Positions 49,809 to 63,536 of a stretch of DNA of 64,000 bases are shown one piece after another (the first letter of the stretch is position 1; each line of letters begins with the position of its first letter). This DNA comes from Nemertoderma westbladi (lineage: Eukaryota; Xenacoelomorpha; Nemertodermatida; Nemertodermatidae): NCBI GenBank assembly GCA_032718475.1, contig JAUCBJ010000941.1, positions 1 to 64,000 of the forward strand, read 5' to 3'. The notes beneath the pieces were generated by a model, which made no database searches, had not been told where the DNA came from, and worked only from the letters and a program-made list of their open reading frames with translations. The position numbers were made by a program, and so were the translations under genes.

Positions 49809-52800
49809 GACACTCACTGGTCGCCTGGAAGACACGCATGGGTCGCCTGGAAGACACTCACTGGACGTCTGGAAAACACTCACTGGTCGTCTGGAAGACA
49901 CTCACTGGACGTCTGGAAAACACTCACTGGTCGTCTGGAAGACACTCACTGGACGTCTGGAAAACACTCACTGGTCGTCTGGAAAACACTCACTGGACGT
50001 CTGGAAAACACTCACTGGTCGTCTGGAATACACTCACTGGTCGTCTGGAAGACACTCACTGGACGTCTGGAAAACACTCACTGGTCGTCTGGAAGACACT
50101 CACTGGACGTCTGGAAAACACTCACTGGTCGTCTGGAATACACTCACTGGTCGTCTGGAAGACACTCACTGGGCGTCTCGAAAATACTCACTGGTCGTCT
50201 GGAAGACACGCACTGGTCGTCTGGAACACACTCACTGGACGTCTGGAAGACACTCACTGGTCGTCTGGAAGACACTCACTGGTCGTCTGGAAGACACTCA
50301 TTGGTCGCTTGGAAGACACTCACTGGTCGTCTGGAAGACACTCACTGGACGTCAGGAAGATACTCCACTCACTGGTCGTCTGGAAGATACGACACTCACT
50401 GGTCGCCTGGAAGACACTCACTGGTCGTCTGGAAGACACTCACTGGTCGCCTGGAAGACACTCACTGGACGTCTGGAAGACACTCACTGGTCGCCTGGAA
50501 GACAGTCACTGGTCGTCTGGAAGACACTCACTGGTCGTCTGGAAGACACGCACTGGTCGTCTGTAACACACTCACGGGACGTCTGGAAGACACTCATTGG
50601 TCGTCTGGAAAATACTCACTGGTCGCCTGGAAGACACTCATTGGTCGCCTGGAAGACACTCACTGGTCGTCTGGAAGACACTCACTGGACGTCAGGAAGA
50701 CACTACACACACTGGTCGTCTGGAAGATACGACACTCACTGGTCGCCTGGAAGACACTCACTGGTCGCCTGGAAGACACTCACTGGTCGCCTGGAAGACA
50801 CTCACTGGACGTCTGGAAGACACTCACTGGTCGTCTGGAAGACACTCACTGGTCGTCTGGAAGACACACACTAGTCGTCTGGAAGACACTCACTGGTCGT
50901 CTGGAAAACACTCACTGGTCGCCTGGAAGACACTCACTGGTCGCCTGGAAGACACTCACTGGTCGCCTGGAAGACACTCACTGGACGTCTGGAAGACACT
51001 CACTGGTCGTCTGGAAGACACTCACTGGTCGTCTGGAAGACACACACTAGTCGTCTGGAAGACACTCACTGGTCGTCTGGAAGACACTCACTGGACGTCT
51101 GGAAAACACTCACTGGTCGTCTGGAAGACACTCACTGGACGTCTGGAAAACACTCACTGGTCGTCTGGAATACACTCACTGGTCGTCTGGAAGACACTCA
51201 CTGGACGTCTGGAAAACACTCACTGGTCGTCTGGAATACACTCACTGGTCGTCTGGAAGTCACTCACTGGACGTCTGGAAAACACTCACTGGTCGCCTGG
51301 AAGACACTCACTGGACGTCTGGAAAACACTCACTGGTCGTCTGGAAGACACGCACTGGTCGCCTGGAAGACACTCACTGGTCGTCTGGAATACATTCACT
51401 GGTCGTCTGGAAGAAACTCACTGGACGTTTCGAAAACACTCACTGGTCGTCTGGAAGACACTCACTGGTCGTCTGGAAGACACTCACTGGACGTCAGGAA
51501 GACACTACACTCACTGGCTGTCTGGAAGATACGACACTCACTGGTCGCCTGGAAGACACTCACTGGTCGCCTGGAAGAAACTCACTGGTCGCCTGGAAGA
51601 CACTCACTGGTCGCCTGGAAGACACTCACTGGACGTCTGGAAGACACTCACTGGTCGCCTGGAAGACACTCACTGGTCGTCTGGAAGACACTCACTGGTC
51701 GTCTGGAAGACACACACTAGTCGTCTGGAAGACACTCACTGGTCGTCTGGAAGACACTCACTGGACGTCTGGAAAACACTCACTGGTCGTCAGGAAGACA
51801 CTCACTGGACGTCTGGAAAACACTCACTGGTCGTCTGGAATACACTCACTGGTCGTCTGGAAGACACTCACTGGACGTCTGGAAAACACTCACTGGTCGT
51901 CTGGAATACACTCACTGGTCGTCTGGAAGACACTCACTGGACGTCTGGAAAACACTCACTGGTCGTCTGGAAGACACTCACTGGACGTCTGGAAAACACT
52001 CACTGGTCGTCTGGAAGACACGCACTGGTCGCCTGGAAGACACTCACTGGTCGTCTGGAATACATTCACTGGTCGTCTGGAAGAAACTCACTGGACGTCT
52101 CGAAAACACTCACTGGTCGTCTGGAAGACACGCACTGGTCGTCTGGAACACATTCACTGGACGTCTGGAAGACACTCACTGGTCGTCTGGAAGACACTCA
52201 CTGGTCGTCTGGAAGACACACATTGGTCGCCTGGAAAACACTCACTGGTCGTCTGGAAGACACTCATTGGTCGTCTGGAAGACACGCACTGGTCGTCTGG
52301 AAAACACTCACTGGACGTCTGGAAGACACTCACTGGTCGTCTGGAAAACACTCACTGGTCGTCTGGAAGACACTCATTGGTCGCCTGGAAGACACTCACT
52401 GGTCGTCTGGAAGACACTCACTTGACGTCAGGAAGATACTACACTCACTGGTCGTCTGGAAGATACGACACTCACTGGTCGCCTGGAAGACACTCACTGG
52501 TCGCCTGGAATACACTCACTGGTCGCCTGGAAGACACTCACTGGTCGCCTGGAAGACACTCACTGGACGTCTGGAAGAACTCACTGGTCGCCTGGAAGAC
52601 ACTCACTGGTCGTCTGGAAGACACTCACTGGTCGTCTGGAAGACACACACTAGTCGTCTGGAAGACACTCACTGGTCGTCTGGAAGATACGACACTCACT
52701 GGTCGTCTGGAAGACACTCACTGGACATCTGGAAGACACTCACTGGTCGTCTGGAAGATACGACACTCACTGGTCGTCTGGAAGACACTCACTGGTCGCC

Positions 52801-53358
52801 TGGAAGACACTCACTGGTCGTCTGGAAGACACTCACTGGTCGTCTGGAAGACACTCACTGGACGTCTGGAAAACACTCACTGGTCGCCTGGAAAACAAGC
52901 ACTGGTCGCCTGGAAGACACTCACTGGTCGTCTGGAATACACTCACTGGTCGTCTTGAAGACACTCACTGGACGTCTGGAAAACACTCACTGGTCGTCTG
53001 GAAGACACGCACTGGTCGTCTGGAAGACACTCACTGGTCGTCTGGAAGACACTCAGTGGTCGCCTGGAAGAAACTCACGGGTCGTCTGGAAGACACACAC
53101 TAGTCGTCTGGAAGACACTCACTGGTCCTCTGGAATACACTCACTGGTCGTCTGGAAGACACTCACTGGACGTCTGGAAGACACTCACTGGTCGTCTGGA
53201 AGATACGATACTCACTGGTCGTCTGGAAGACACTCACTGGGCGTCTGTTAGACTCGACACTACTTGGTCGTCTGGAAGACACTCACTAGTCGTCTGGAAG
53301 AGACTCATTTGTCGTCTGGAAGACACTCACTATGGTCGTCTGTTAGACACTCACTGGT
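49809..53358. repeat. 22-bp minisatellite, about 160 copies
   Basis: Units combine actcactggtcgtctggaag or actcactggacgtctggaaa with a two-base link; inserts such as atacgac (50388, 50725) mark longer blocks that recur several times. No unit phase contains a stop, so very long frames (for example 50597-53251) open by chance. The tail near 53250-53358 is degenerate. Confidence 0.97.
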
Positions 53359-53820
53359 CTTAATAATGCAGAAAATGGCTGATCGCAAACTGTGGCGGTG
53401 TTGCGTTGATGAAATAAAATATATGTAAATAAATATTAAATAATAGCGAAAATGTGAATAGGCAGTCATATGTAATAACATGGTAATACCAATTATAAAG
53501 ACTAAGAAATACAACAGTTATCTATAAAGGAGCGAAGTAACTCATTCAAGGCTCTACTTAATTGCTTATTAGTCGTAATCCGGCGAATGGTGGCATATGT
53601 GTAGATGAGTGACACTTTAGTGCAATAAGTAATAACCCTAACAACCAAAACTTGGCTTCAACTTCTACTTAAGTATATTACCTAAAACCAACAATAACAT
53701 AAAAACTAACCCTACATTATAGATCAATATATTACAACGCATACTAGATGTATATAATAAAACAACGACGATAGGGAAAATTTTAATAACATAACTAACG
53801 ATGTTTAAGTTAGGCTACTG
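53359..53820. other. AT-rich spacer
   Basis: No gene or repeat recognised between the 22-bp array and the Ty3/Gypsy remnant. Confidence 0.5.
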
Positions 53821-53832
53821 AAACAGATAGAA

Positions 53833-54289
53833 ATGAAATGCATAATATACTGTGGATATACCCACAAAAGGGGCGTCAGGTTTTGCCAAGCATTTGGTAA
53901 ACAATGTTACAGTTGTTGTGGACGTATCGTAATCACACAGCTCAGGTTTGTATTGCAAGGTGTAATCCACAAATTCGCCGAAATCTCAAGCCTAAGTGAG
54001 ATGAAGAAATTGAAGATGACTTCAATTGCGATACATTATTCATCGATAGAGTTGACATTAGACCAATGGAGGATCAATATGACTGGTAAGATAATGTGTT
54101 AATGGGTTCAACTTAACATTTAAACTCGATCCAGATGCGCAATGTAACGTGATGTCACTACAAACATATATGGACATAAAAGGAAATTTAACGCGACTCA
54201 ACAAATCAAAAAGCATATTTAAGGGATTCACCAATCATGCCAGTGCGACCAATAGGTTTCATAACACTACCTTCTTTAATAAGAAATAG
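53833..54289 (+). pseudogene. Ty3/Gypsy remnant: zinc knuckle and protease
   Basis: 53833-53930 encodes IIYCGYTHKRGVRFCQAFGK and CYSCCGR, a damaged tandem zinc knuckle of gag-pol. In a shifted frame, 54119-54289 encodes FKLDPDAQCNVMSLQTY, an aspartic protease whose DTG active site has become DPD. The stops and shifts mean it is inactive. The reverse transcriptase that should follow is missing. Confidence 0.8.
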
Positions 54290-54354
54290 TGAATATCCCA
54301 TTCAATAATAAAATTCAAAAATCATAAATCATAATATCCCATTCAAAAATAAAA

Positions 54355-54490
54355 CTGTAACCTGTTCTATTGTGCTTAGTTTATTGTTTTGGTTAAAATA
54401 ACGTGCAACTGTAACCTGCTCCTTTCCCTAAATTGAGAATTTAACATTGAGGCGGGATTTGCGTCCAGTTTCCCCCCTGTCTCAGAACCA
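54355..54490 (+). repeat. Interspersed repeat, copy 2
   Basis: Matches 46137-46330 in order and orientation. It sits between the protease and integrase parts of the Ty3/Gypsy remnant, where reverse transcriptase would be expected. Confidence 0.8.
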
Positions 54491-54496
54491 CTTCTC

Positions 54497-55106
54497 CCTC
54501 ATGCGATACCAGATCAAGCTTGGCAAAAGATTGGTAGTGACTTCATGGAGTTTGAAGGTAAGTAAGTAATGGTTATTTGTTGCTGATTATTACAGCAACT
54601 GGATTGAAATGATTAGTATGGGGGAAAAAACACATGCAGCTGCTCTTATCCATGAACTGAAGTCCTTATTTGCTATTCACGGAATACGAGAGGAAATTGT
54701 TTCAGATAATGGTCCTCCATTTGATTCATTTGAATATTCTAACTTCGCAAGCGATGATGGAATCTTCCTTAATAGAGTTAGTTCGAAACATCCAAGAAGT
54801 AATGCCTGAGTTGAAACGGCAGTTGATATTGCAAAGAATATTCTACGAAAGAATACAGATTGGCGCTCAGCACTAATGGAGTACAGGGCTATGCCATTAT
54901 CTGGAATACATAAGTCTCCCGGTGAATTAATGTTTGGAAGACTTACCCGCACGAAAATTCCAAGTTCTAGTACATTGTTAACACCAAAGACCAGTCGCCA
55001 CGATCGCGATCTTCAGTTAAATAATAAAATTAGACAGAAACACTACAACGATCAATCAGCGGGACCAAATTTATCTCAATTATATCGAACGACCAATCTA
55101 CCATGA
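54497..55106 (+). pseudogene. Ty3/Gypsy integrase core remnant
   Basis: The plus strand encodes QKIGSDFMEF and, after a shift, DYYSNWIEM (first catalytic Asp block), IVSDNGPPFDS (second Asp at 54705) and VETAVDIAKN (Glu at 54813), then YRAMPLSGIHKSPGELMFGR. This is the order of a Gypsy-type integrase. An in-frame TGA at 54807 directly precedes the glutamate block; otherwise the frame is open to 55106. Confidence 0.88.
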
Positions 55107-58100
55107 ACACTGAGAAGGACACAACAGTACCTCTGAACGACCACTCTACCAGGACCACTGAGAAGGACACAACAGTACCTCTGAACGACCACTCTACCAG
55201 GACCACTGAGAAGGACACAACAGTACCTCTGAACGACCACTCTACCAGGACCACTGAGAAGGACCTAACAATACCTCTGAACGACCACTCTACCATGACC
55301 ACTGAGAAGGACACAACAGTACCTCTGAACGACCACTCTACCAGGACCACTGAGAAGGACACAACAGTACCTCTGAACGACCACTCTACCAGGACCACTG
55401 AGAAGGACACAACAGTACCTCTGAACGACCACTCTACCAGGACCACTGAGAAGGACACAACAGTACCTCTGAACGACCACTCTACCAGGACCACTGAGAA
55501 GGACCTAACAATACCTCTGAACGACCACTCTACCATGACCACTGATCAGGACACAACAGTACCTCTGAGCGACCACTCTACCAGGACCACTGAGAAGGAC
55601 CTAACAATACCTCTGAACGACCACTCTACCATGACCACTGACCAAGTCACAACCGTACCTATGAACTACCACTCTACCATGACCACTGAGAAGGACACAA
55701 CAGTACCTCTGAACGACCACTCTACCAGGACCACTGAGAAGGACCTAACAATACCTCTGAACGACCACTCTACCATGACCACTGAGAAGGACACAACAGT
55801 ACCTCTGAACGACCACTCTACCAGAACCACTGAGAAGGACACAACAGTACCTCTGAACGACCACTCTACCAGGACCACTGAGAAGGACACAACAGTACCT
55901 CTGAACGACCACTCTACCAGGACCACTGAGAAGGACCTAACAATACCTCTGAACGACCACTCTACCATGACCACTGAGAAGGACACAACAGTACCTCTGA
56001 ACGACCACTCTACCAGAACCACTGAGAAGGACACAACAGTACCTCTGAACGACCACTCTACCAGGACCACTGAGAAGGACACAACCGTACCTATGAACTA
56101 CCACTCTACCAGGACCACTGAGAAGGACACAACAGTACCTCTGAACGACCACTCTACCAGGACCACTGAGAAAGACACAACAGTACCTCTGAACGACCAC
56201 TCTACCAGGACCACTGAGAAGGACACAACAGTACCTCTGAACGACCACTCTACCAGGACCACTGAGAAGGACACAACAGTACCTCTGAACGACCACTCTA
56301 CCAGGACCACTGAGAAGGACACAACAGTACCTCTGAACGACCACTCTACCATGACCACTGAGAAGGACACAACAGTACCTCTGAACGACCACTCTACCAG
56401 GACCACTGAGAAGGACACAACAGTACCTCTGAACGACCACTCTACCATGACCACTGAGAAGGACACAACAGTACCTCTGAACGACCACTCTACCAGAACC
56501 ACTGAGAAGGACACAACAGTACCTCTGAACGACCACTCTACCATGACCACTGAGAAGGACACAACAGTACCTCTGAACGACCACTCTACCAGAACCACTG
56601 AGAAGGACACAACAGCACCTCTGAACGACCACTCTACCAGGACCACTGAGAAGGACACAACAGTACCTCTGAACGACCACTCTACCAGGACCACTGAGAA
56701 GGACACAACAGTACCTCTGAACGACCACTCTACCATGACCACTGAGAAGGACACAACAGTACCTCTGAACGACCACTCTACCATGACCACTGAGAAGGAC
56801 ACAACAGTACCTCTGAACGACCACTCTACCAGAACCACTGAGAAGGACACAACAGTACCTCTGTACGACCACTCTACCAGGACCACTGAGAAGGACACAA
56901 CAGTACCTCTGAACGACCACTCTACCAGAACCACTGAGAAGGACACAACAGTACCTCTGAACGACCACTCTACCAGGACCACTGAGAAGGACACAACAGT
57001 ACCTCTGAACGACCACTCTACCAGGACCACTGAGAAGGACACAACAGTACCTCTGAACGACCACTCTACCAGGACCACTGAGAAGGACACAACAGTACCT
57101 CTGAACGACCACTCTACCAGGACCACTGAGAAGGACCTAACAATACCTCTGAACGACCACTCTACCATGACCACTGACCAGGACACAACAGTACCTCTGA
57201 GCGACCACTCTACCAGGACCACTGAGAAGGACCTAACAATACCTCTGAACGACCACTCTACCATGACCACTGACCAGGACACAACAGTACCTCTGAGCGA
57301 CCACTCTACCAGGACCACTGAGAAGGACCTAACAATACCTCTGAACGACCACTCTACCATGACCACTGAGAAGGACACAACAGTACCTCTGAACGACCAC
57401 TCTACCAGAACCACTGAGAAGGACACAACAGTACCTCTGAACGACCACTCTACCAGGACCACTGAGAAGGACACAACCGTACCTATGAACTACCACTCTA
57501 CCAGAACCACTGAGAAGGACACAACAGTACCTCTGAACGACCACTCTACCAGGACCACTGAGAAGGACACAACAGTACCTCTGAACGACCACTCTACCAG
57601 GACCACTGAGAAGGACACAACAGTACCTCTGAACGACCACTCTACCAGGACCACTGAGAAGGACACAACAGTACCTCTGAACGACCACTCTACCAGGACC
57701 ACTGAGAAGGACCTAACAATACCTCTGAACGACCACTCTACCATGACCACTGACCAGGACACAACAGTACCTCTGAGCGACCACTCTACCAGGACCACTG
57801 AGAAGGACCTAACAATACCTCTGAACGACCACTCTACCATGACCACTGACCAAGTCACAACCGTACCTATGAACTACCACTCTACCATGACCACTGAGAA
57901 GGACACAACAGTACCTCTCAACGACCACTCTACCAGGACCACTGAGAAGGACCTAACAATACCTCTGAACGACCACTCTACCATGACCACTGAGAAGGAC
58001 ACAACAGTACCTCTGAACGACCACTCTACCAGGACCACTGAGAAGGACCTAACAATACCTCTGAACGACCACTCTACCATGACCACTGACCAGGACACAA

Positions 58101-61092
58101 CCGTACCTATGAACGATCACTCTACCATGACCACTGACCAGGACACAACCGTACCTATGAACGACCACTGACCAGGACACAACAGCACCTCTGAACGACC
58201 ACTCTACCATGACCACTGACCAGGACACAACCGTACCTATGAACGACCACTGACCAGGACACAACAGCACCTCTGAACGACCACTCTACCATGACCACTG
58301 ACCAGGACACAACCGTACCTATGAACGACCACTGACCAAGACACAACCGTACTTATGAACTACCACTCTACCATGACCACTGACCAGGACACAACCGTAC
58401 CTCTGAACGACCACTGACCAAGACACAACCGTACCTATGAACGACCACTCTACCATGACCACTGACCAGGACACAACCGTACCTATGAACGACCACTCTA
58501 CCATGACCACTGACCAAGACACAACCGTACCTATGAGCTACCACTCTACCATGACCACTGACCAGGACACAACCGTACCTCTGAACTACCACTCTACCAT
58601 GACCACTGACCAGGACACAACCGTACCTATGAACGACCACTCTACCATGACCACTGACCAAGACACAACCGTACCTATGAACTACCACTCTACCTTGACC
58701 ACTGACCAGGACACAACCGTACCTCTGAACGACCACTCTACCATGACCACTGACCAAGACACAACCGTACCTATGAACTACCACTCTACCATGACCACTG
58801 ACCAAGACACAACCGTACCTCTGAACGACCACTCTACCATGACCACTGACCAGGACACAACCGTACCTATGAACGACCACTGACCAGGACACAACAGCAC
58901 CTCTGAACGACCACTCTACCATGACCACTGACCAGGACACAACCATACCTATGAACGACCACTGACCAAGACACAACCGTACCTATGAACTACCACTCTA
59001 CCATGACCACTGACCAGGACACAACCGTACCTCTGAACGACCACTGACCAAGACACAACCGTACCTATGAACGACCACTCTACCATGACCACTGACCAGG
59101 ACACAACCGTACCTATGAACGACCACTCTACCATGACCACTGACCAAGACACAACCGTACCTATGAACTACCACTCTACCATGACCACTGACCAGGACAC
59201 AACCGTACCTCTGAACTACCACTCTACCATGACCACTGACCAGGACACAACCGTACCTATGAACGACCACTCTACCATGACCACTGACCAAGACACAACC
59301 GTACCTATGAACTACCACTCTACCTTGACCACTGACCAGGACACAACCGTACCTCTGAACGACCACTCTACCATGACCACTGACCAAGACACAACCGTAC
59401 CTATGAACTACCACTCTACCATGACCACTGACCAGGACACAACCGTACCTCTGAACTACCACTCTACCATGACCACTGACCAGGACACAACCGTACCTAT
59501 GAACGACCACTCTACCATGACCACTGACCAAGACACAACCGTACCTATGAACTACCACTCTACCTTGACCACTGACCAGGACACAACCGTACCTCTGAAC
59601 GACCACTCTACCATGACCACTGACCAGGACACAACCGTACCTATGAACGACCACTCTACCATGACCACTGACCAAGACACAACCGTACCTATGAACTACC
59701 ACTCTACCTTGACCACTGACCAGGACACAACCGTACCTCTGAACGACCACTCTACCATGACCACTGACCAAGACACAACCGTACCTATGAACTACCACTC
59801 TACCATGACCACTGACCAAGACACAACCGTACCTATGAACGACCACTGACCAGGATACAACCGTACCTCTGAACGACCACTCTACCATGACCACTGACCA
59901 GGACACAACCGTACCTATGAACGACCACTCTACCATGACCACTGACCAAGACACAACCGTACCTATGAACTACCACTCTACCTTGACCACTGACCAGGAC
60001 ACAACCGTACCTCTGAACGACCACTCTACCATGACCACTGACCAAGACACAACCGTACCTATGAACTACCACTCTACCTTGACCACTGACCAGGACACAA
60101 CCGTACCTCTGAACGACCACTCTACCATGACCACTGACCAAGACACAACCGTACCTATGAACTACCACTCTACCATGACCACTGACCAAGACACAACCGT
60201 ACCTATGAACGACCACTGACCAGGATACAACCGTACCTCTGAACGACCACTCTACCATGACCACTGACCAGGACACAACCGTACCTATGAACGACCACTC
60301 TACCATGACCACTGACCAAGACACAACCGTACCTATGAACTACCACTCTACCTTGACCACTGACCAGGACACAACCGTACCTCTGAACGACCACTCTACC
60401 ATGACCACTGACCAAGACACAACCGTACCTATGAACTACCACTCTACCTTGACCACTGACCAGGACACAACCGTACCTCTGAACGACCACTCTACCATGA
60501 CCACTGACCAAGACACAACCGTACCTATGAACTACCACTCTACCATGACCACTGACCAAGACACAACCGTACCTATGAACGACCACTGACCAGGATACAA
60601 CCGTACCTCTGAACGACCACTCTACCATGACCACTGACCAGGACACAACCGTACCTATGAACGACCACTCTACCATGACCACTGACCAAGACACAACCGT
60701 ACCTATGAACTACCACTCTACCTTGACCACTGACCAGGACACAACCGTACCTCTGAACGACCACTCTACCATGACCACTGACCAAGACACAACCGTACCT
60801 ATGAACGACCACTCTACCATGACCACTGACCAAGACACAACCGTACCTATGAACTACCACTCTACCTTGACCACTGACCAGGACACAACCGTACCTCTGA
60901 ACGACCACTCTACCATGACCACTGACCAAGACACAACCGTACCTATGAACTACCACTCTACCATGACCACTGACCAAGACACAACCGTACCTATGAACGA
61001 CCACTGACCAGGATACAACCGTACCTCTGAACGACCACTCTACCATGACCACTGACCAAGACACAACCGTACCTCTGAACGACCACTCTACC
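55086..61092 (+). repeat. 48-bp array (16-codon unit) within the Ty3/Gypsy remnant, about 125 copies
   Basis: The unit encodes TEKDTTVPLNDHSTRT. From 55103 to 58171 it forms one unbroken frame. From about 58150 the unit shifts to the TDQDTTVPMNYHSTMT type, and shortened copies (34 bp, 14 bp lost) appear and break the frame. A higher-order period of 370 bp (seven full plus one short unit) is visible at 59850-61000. The open frame most likely reflects a repeat that is stop-free in several phases. Confidence 0.96.
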
Positions 61093-61170
61093 AATACAAC
61101 TAATACATCAGGAGGAGCGGCATTACGAAGTACTGAAAGAATTCGATTACAAGGTGAAAAGGAGTCTTGA
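61093..61170 (+). pseudogene. Probable C-terminus of the Ty3/Gypsy polyprotein after the array
   Basis: In the same phase as the 16-codon unit, the sequence leaves the array through NTTNTSGGAALRSTERIRLQ and stops at TGA 61168. Basic, RSTR-like tails of this kind end many Gypsy polyproteins. This places the array inside the coding sequence of the old element. Confidence 0.6.
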
Positions 61171-62037
61171 AGAAAGGAGGATGTAACATTAGTATTCATT
61201 CTTAATGAAAGTTATATAGTTAACTGAGCTACATCACTAACTATATTATTAATTGAACTATTAGTTGCGTACCGTGATCGGTTTGACCTTTATATTAATT
61301 AGTAGTGTTAGACCTAGAGTTATGAGGTGGAGGGGGACTAGTGTGTACAAGAGTACAGTAAGAGAGCTAATTGTATTGCATTATCTATTGAGCTTATTAT
61401 ACAGAATAGATTGCAAACTCATTTTTTAACACTATATAAAAAAAATACTGCAAATTTATTACAGAATATTCATTAATGATGGGTGTGGGGACGTTAACAC
61501 GTATTTATATTTGTAATGGAATATTAATAAATATAAATAATAGCCTAACTTAACAATTCGATTCTAATTAAACGATTCCTAAATTTAAATAAACTAACTT
61601 GGTGATGTTTAAGGAATAACAGCTTTCTTATAAGTATAAAAATAGTGCAAATATTATTTGGCAGTCTATTCAATGTTGATATAAATTCTAAGAGGATGGG
61701 CGGAGGGCGGAGACAATGGCGGTTGGCTGGTTCAATACGTCTAATATAATCATATGAATACAGTTTGGCATGGCTGCCCAATTGGATTAGTCAGAATATT
61801 AAGTATATGGCAACACACCAGCAGCGGTATTGCAGCAGTATGTAGTTCATTATGTGTAGGTAGAGACATGTAAGGGGGAACCGATACGTAGAGACATGTA
61901 AGGGGGAACCGATACGTAGAGACTTGCAAGGGGGAACCGATAAGTTAACATTATTTAATTAATGGTTTGTTGGGTTGAGTGGAAAATACGGAAGCCCACA
62001 AGTGCCAGTCAACTTTACACATAAAATCTGATTTTTT
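61171..62037. other. Intergenic with a small 28-bp triplication
   Basis: AT-rich, without a recognised gene. Three copies of a 28-bp unit (gtagagacatgtaaggggga plus accgatac) lie at 61859-61943. A minus-strand frame at 61545-61781 has no recognisable domain. Confidence 0.6.
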
Positions 62038-62412
62038 ATGTGTGTGTAGTTGGCACATGTGTGTAGTTGGCACGTGTGTGTAGTTGGCATATGTGTGTAG
62101 TTGGCATGTGTGTGTAGTTGGCATGTGTAGTTGGCATGTGTGTGTAGTTGGCACGTGTGTGTAGTTGGCATATGTGTGTAGTTGGCATGTGTGTGTAGTT
62201 GGCATGTGTAGTTGGCATGTGTGTGTAGTTGGCATGTGTGTGTAGTTGGCACGTGTGTTGTTGGCATGTGTGTAGTTGGCATATGTGTGTATTTGGCATG
62301 TGTGTGTAGTTGGCATGTGTAGTTGGCATATGTGTGTAGTTGGCACGTGTGTGTAGTTGGCATGTGTGTGTAGTTGGCATATGTGTAGTTGGCATGTGTG
62401 TGTAGTTGGCAT
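62038..62412. repeat. 17-bp array, about 22 copies
   Basis: The unit is tgtgtgtagttggcatg with cacg, catatg and shortened forms. Its right end joins the unique sequence agattcgattgcttagcaac. The same junction, reversed, occurs at 63940-63955. Confidence 0.94.
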
Positions 62413-62728
62413 GAGATTCGATTGCTTAGCAACCATCTTCAAGGTTGCTTAGCAACCCATTTATTAGCTAGTATCAGTACAACAGTAGAGTGTAGCAGGC
62501 CTACTGTAGTAGTGTCAGTGCCCGTTCACCTTTGCTACTTAGCTCATAGGCCGCCGTCGTTGTCGGTAGCCCCCATACCTGATGCGGTATCTGATTATTT
62601 TACAACTACTGGTGTAGCAGAAAATTACCACCCCCCTAAAAATTCACCCCCGGTTAGAATTCACTAGGGTACGGTATTTTAACCGGGGGTGAAACTAGGC
62701 TTACTCTGGGTGATTTTTTAGTGAAATT

Positions 62729-63497
62729 TAACCCCCCTCAGTGTATTCTTACCCCCATATTTTAAATTTCAATATTACATGAAAATATATTTTATTATTA
62801 TATGAAAAAACATATATTGTTAGGGTTATTGTTAGAAATGACGACTTTTAGCCACAAAATATAGCGCGACCAACCATCAATAGCACCGTGGATTGGAAAT
62901 CCATAAGGTTTAAGTTTATCATGTCCATCCACGTGCCAAACTGAATTAGGTCCGATATTGAAGTACTGGCGGCGCTGAAGTCGATGACGACGCCGGAGTT
63001 CGGTTGCCTCAGGACAAAGTGTACGTAATATAAAGGCTACTGTTGATCGGGGAACATGAATGCCCATAAGTTTAATTGATGCCAGACACTCCGATATCCC
63101 GCACGAGGTCACGCAATTGACGACAGAGTGTTCGTCTACTTGAAATTATTATGCCATGATTATTTGACAAAATATTTAGTAATTCTCGGTGAGTGTGGCC
63201 TTCTTTGTAGTAATGTGTTATAATATAGTATATATCCTACCGTAATAAATATATAGATACACTCTATGGCCCTTCGCGCAGTACGTGAGTTACATGAAAT
63301 AAATGTACAGTATTGTCACTTCGCGTAGGTAGTGAGGATTAGGAGAGTAGTAGGACTGGGATATACATGCTGATATGGTAAATTGACACACATCCAGCCT
63401 TGTGCAGCAGACTAGAAAATAAAGCAGGCTTATATCGTATTCAAAGTAATATTGAAATTTAAAATATGGGGGTAAGAATATACTGAGGGGGGTTGAC
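62729..63497. mobile_element. DNA-transposon-like element with about 48-bp terminal inverted repeats
   Basis: The left end (62729-62778) reads aacccccctcagtgtattct then tacccccatattttaaattt; the right end (63443-63497) is its reverse complement with one or two differences. Between them lies an integrase-like fragment on the minus strand. Target-site duplication not clear. About 770 bp in total, so internally deleted. Confidence 0.75.
62819..63150 (-). pseudogene. Integrase-like (rve-type) transposase fragment
   Basis: The minus strand encodes MGIHVPRSTVAFILRTL, HRLQRRQYFNIGPNSVWHVD, then GHDKLKPYGFPIHGAIDGWS and LKVVISNNNP. The WHVDGHDKLKPYGF...IDGWSR pattern with SNNNP is typical of an integrase-core protein family found in many animal genomes. 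The first acidic residues are present; the later catalytic glutamate part is missing. Confidence 0.75.
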
Positions 63498-63536
63498 GAC
63501 AGCAGGCAATCATCCCAGGCATGAAAATCGATCAAT

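Noticed and set aside
50597-53251. An 884-codon open frame
   Set aside because: The 22-bp unit has no stop in any plus-strand phase, so the frame is a by-product; no flanking exon or domain supports it.
55103-58171. A 1022-codon open frame as a host gene for a repetitive Thr-rich protein
   Set aside because: It lies wholly in the 48-bp array; the minus strand is equally open in long frames, and the flanks belong to a dead Ty3/Gypsy element.
61545-61781. A 78-codon minus-strand gene
   Set aside because: Unremarkable composition in AT-rich DNA and no recognisable family.
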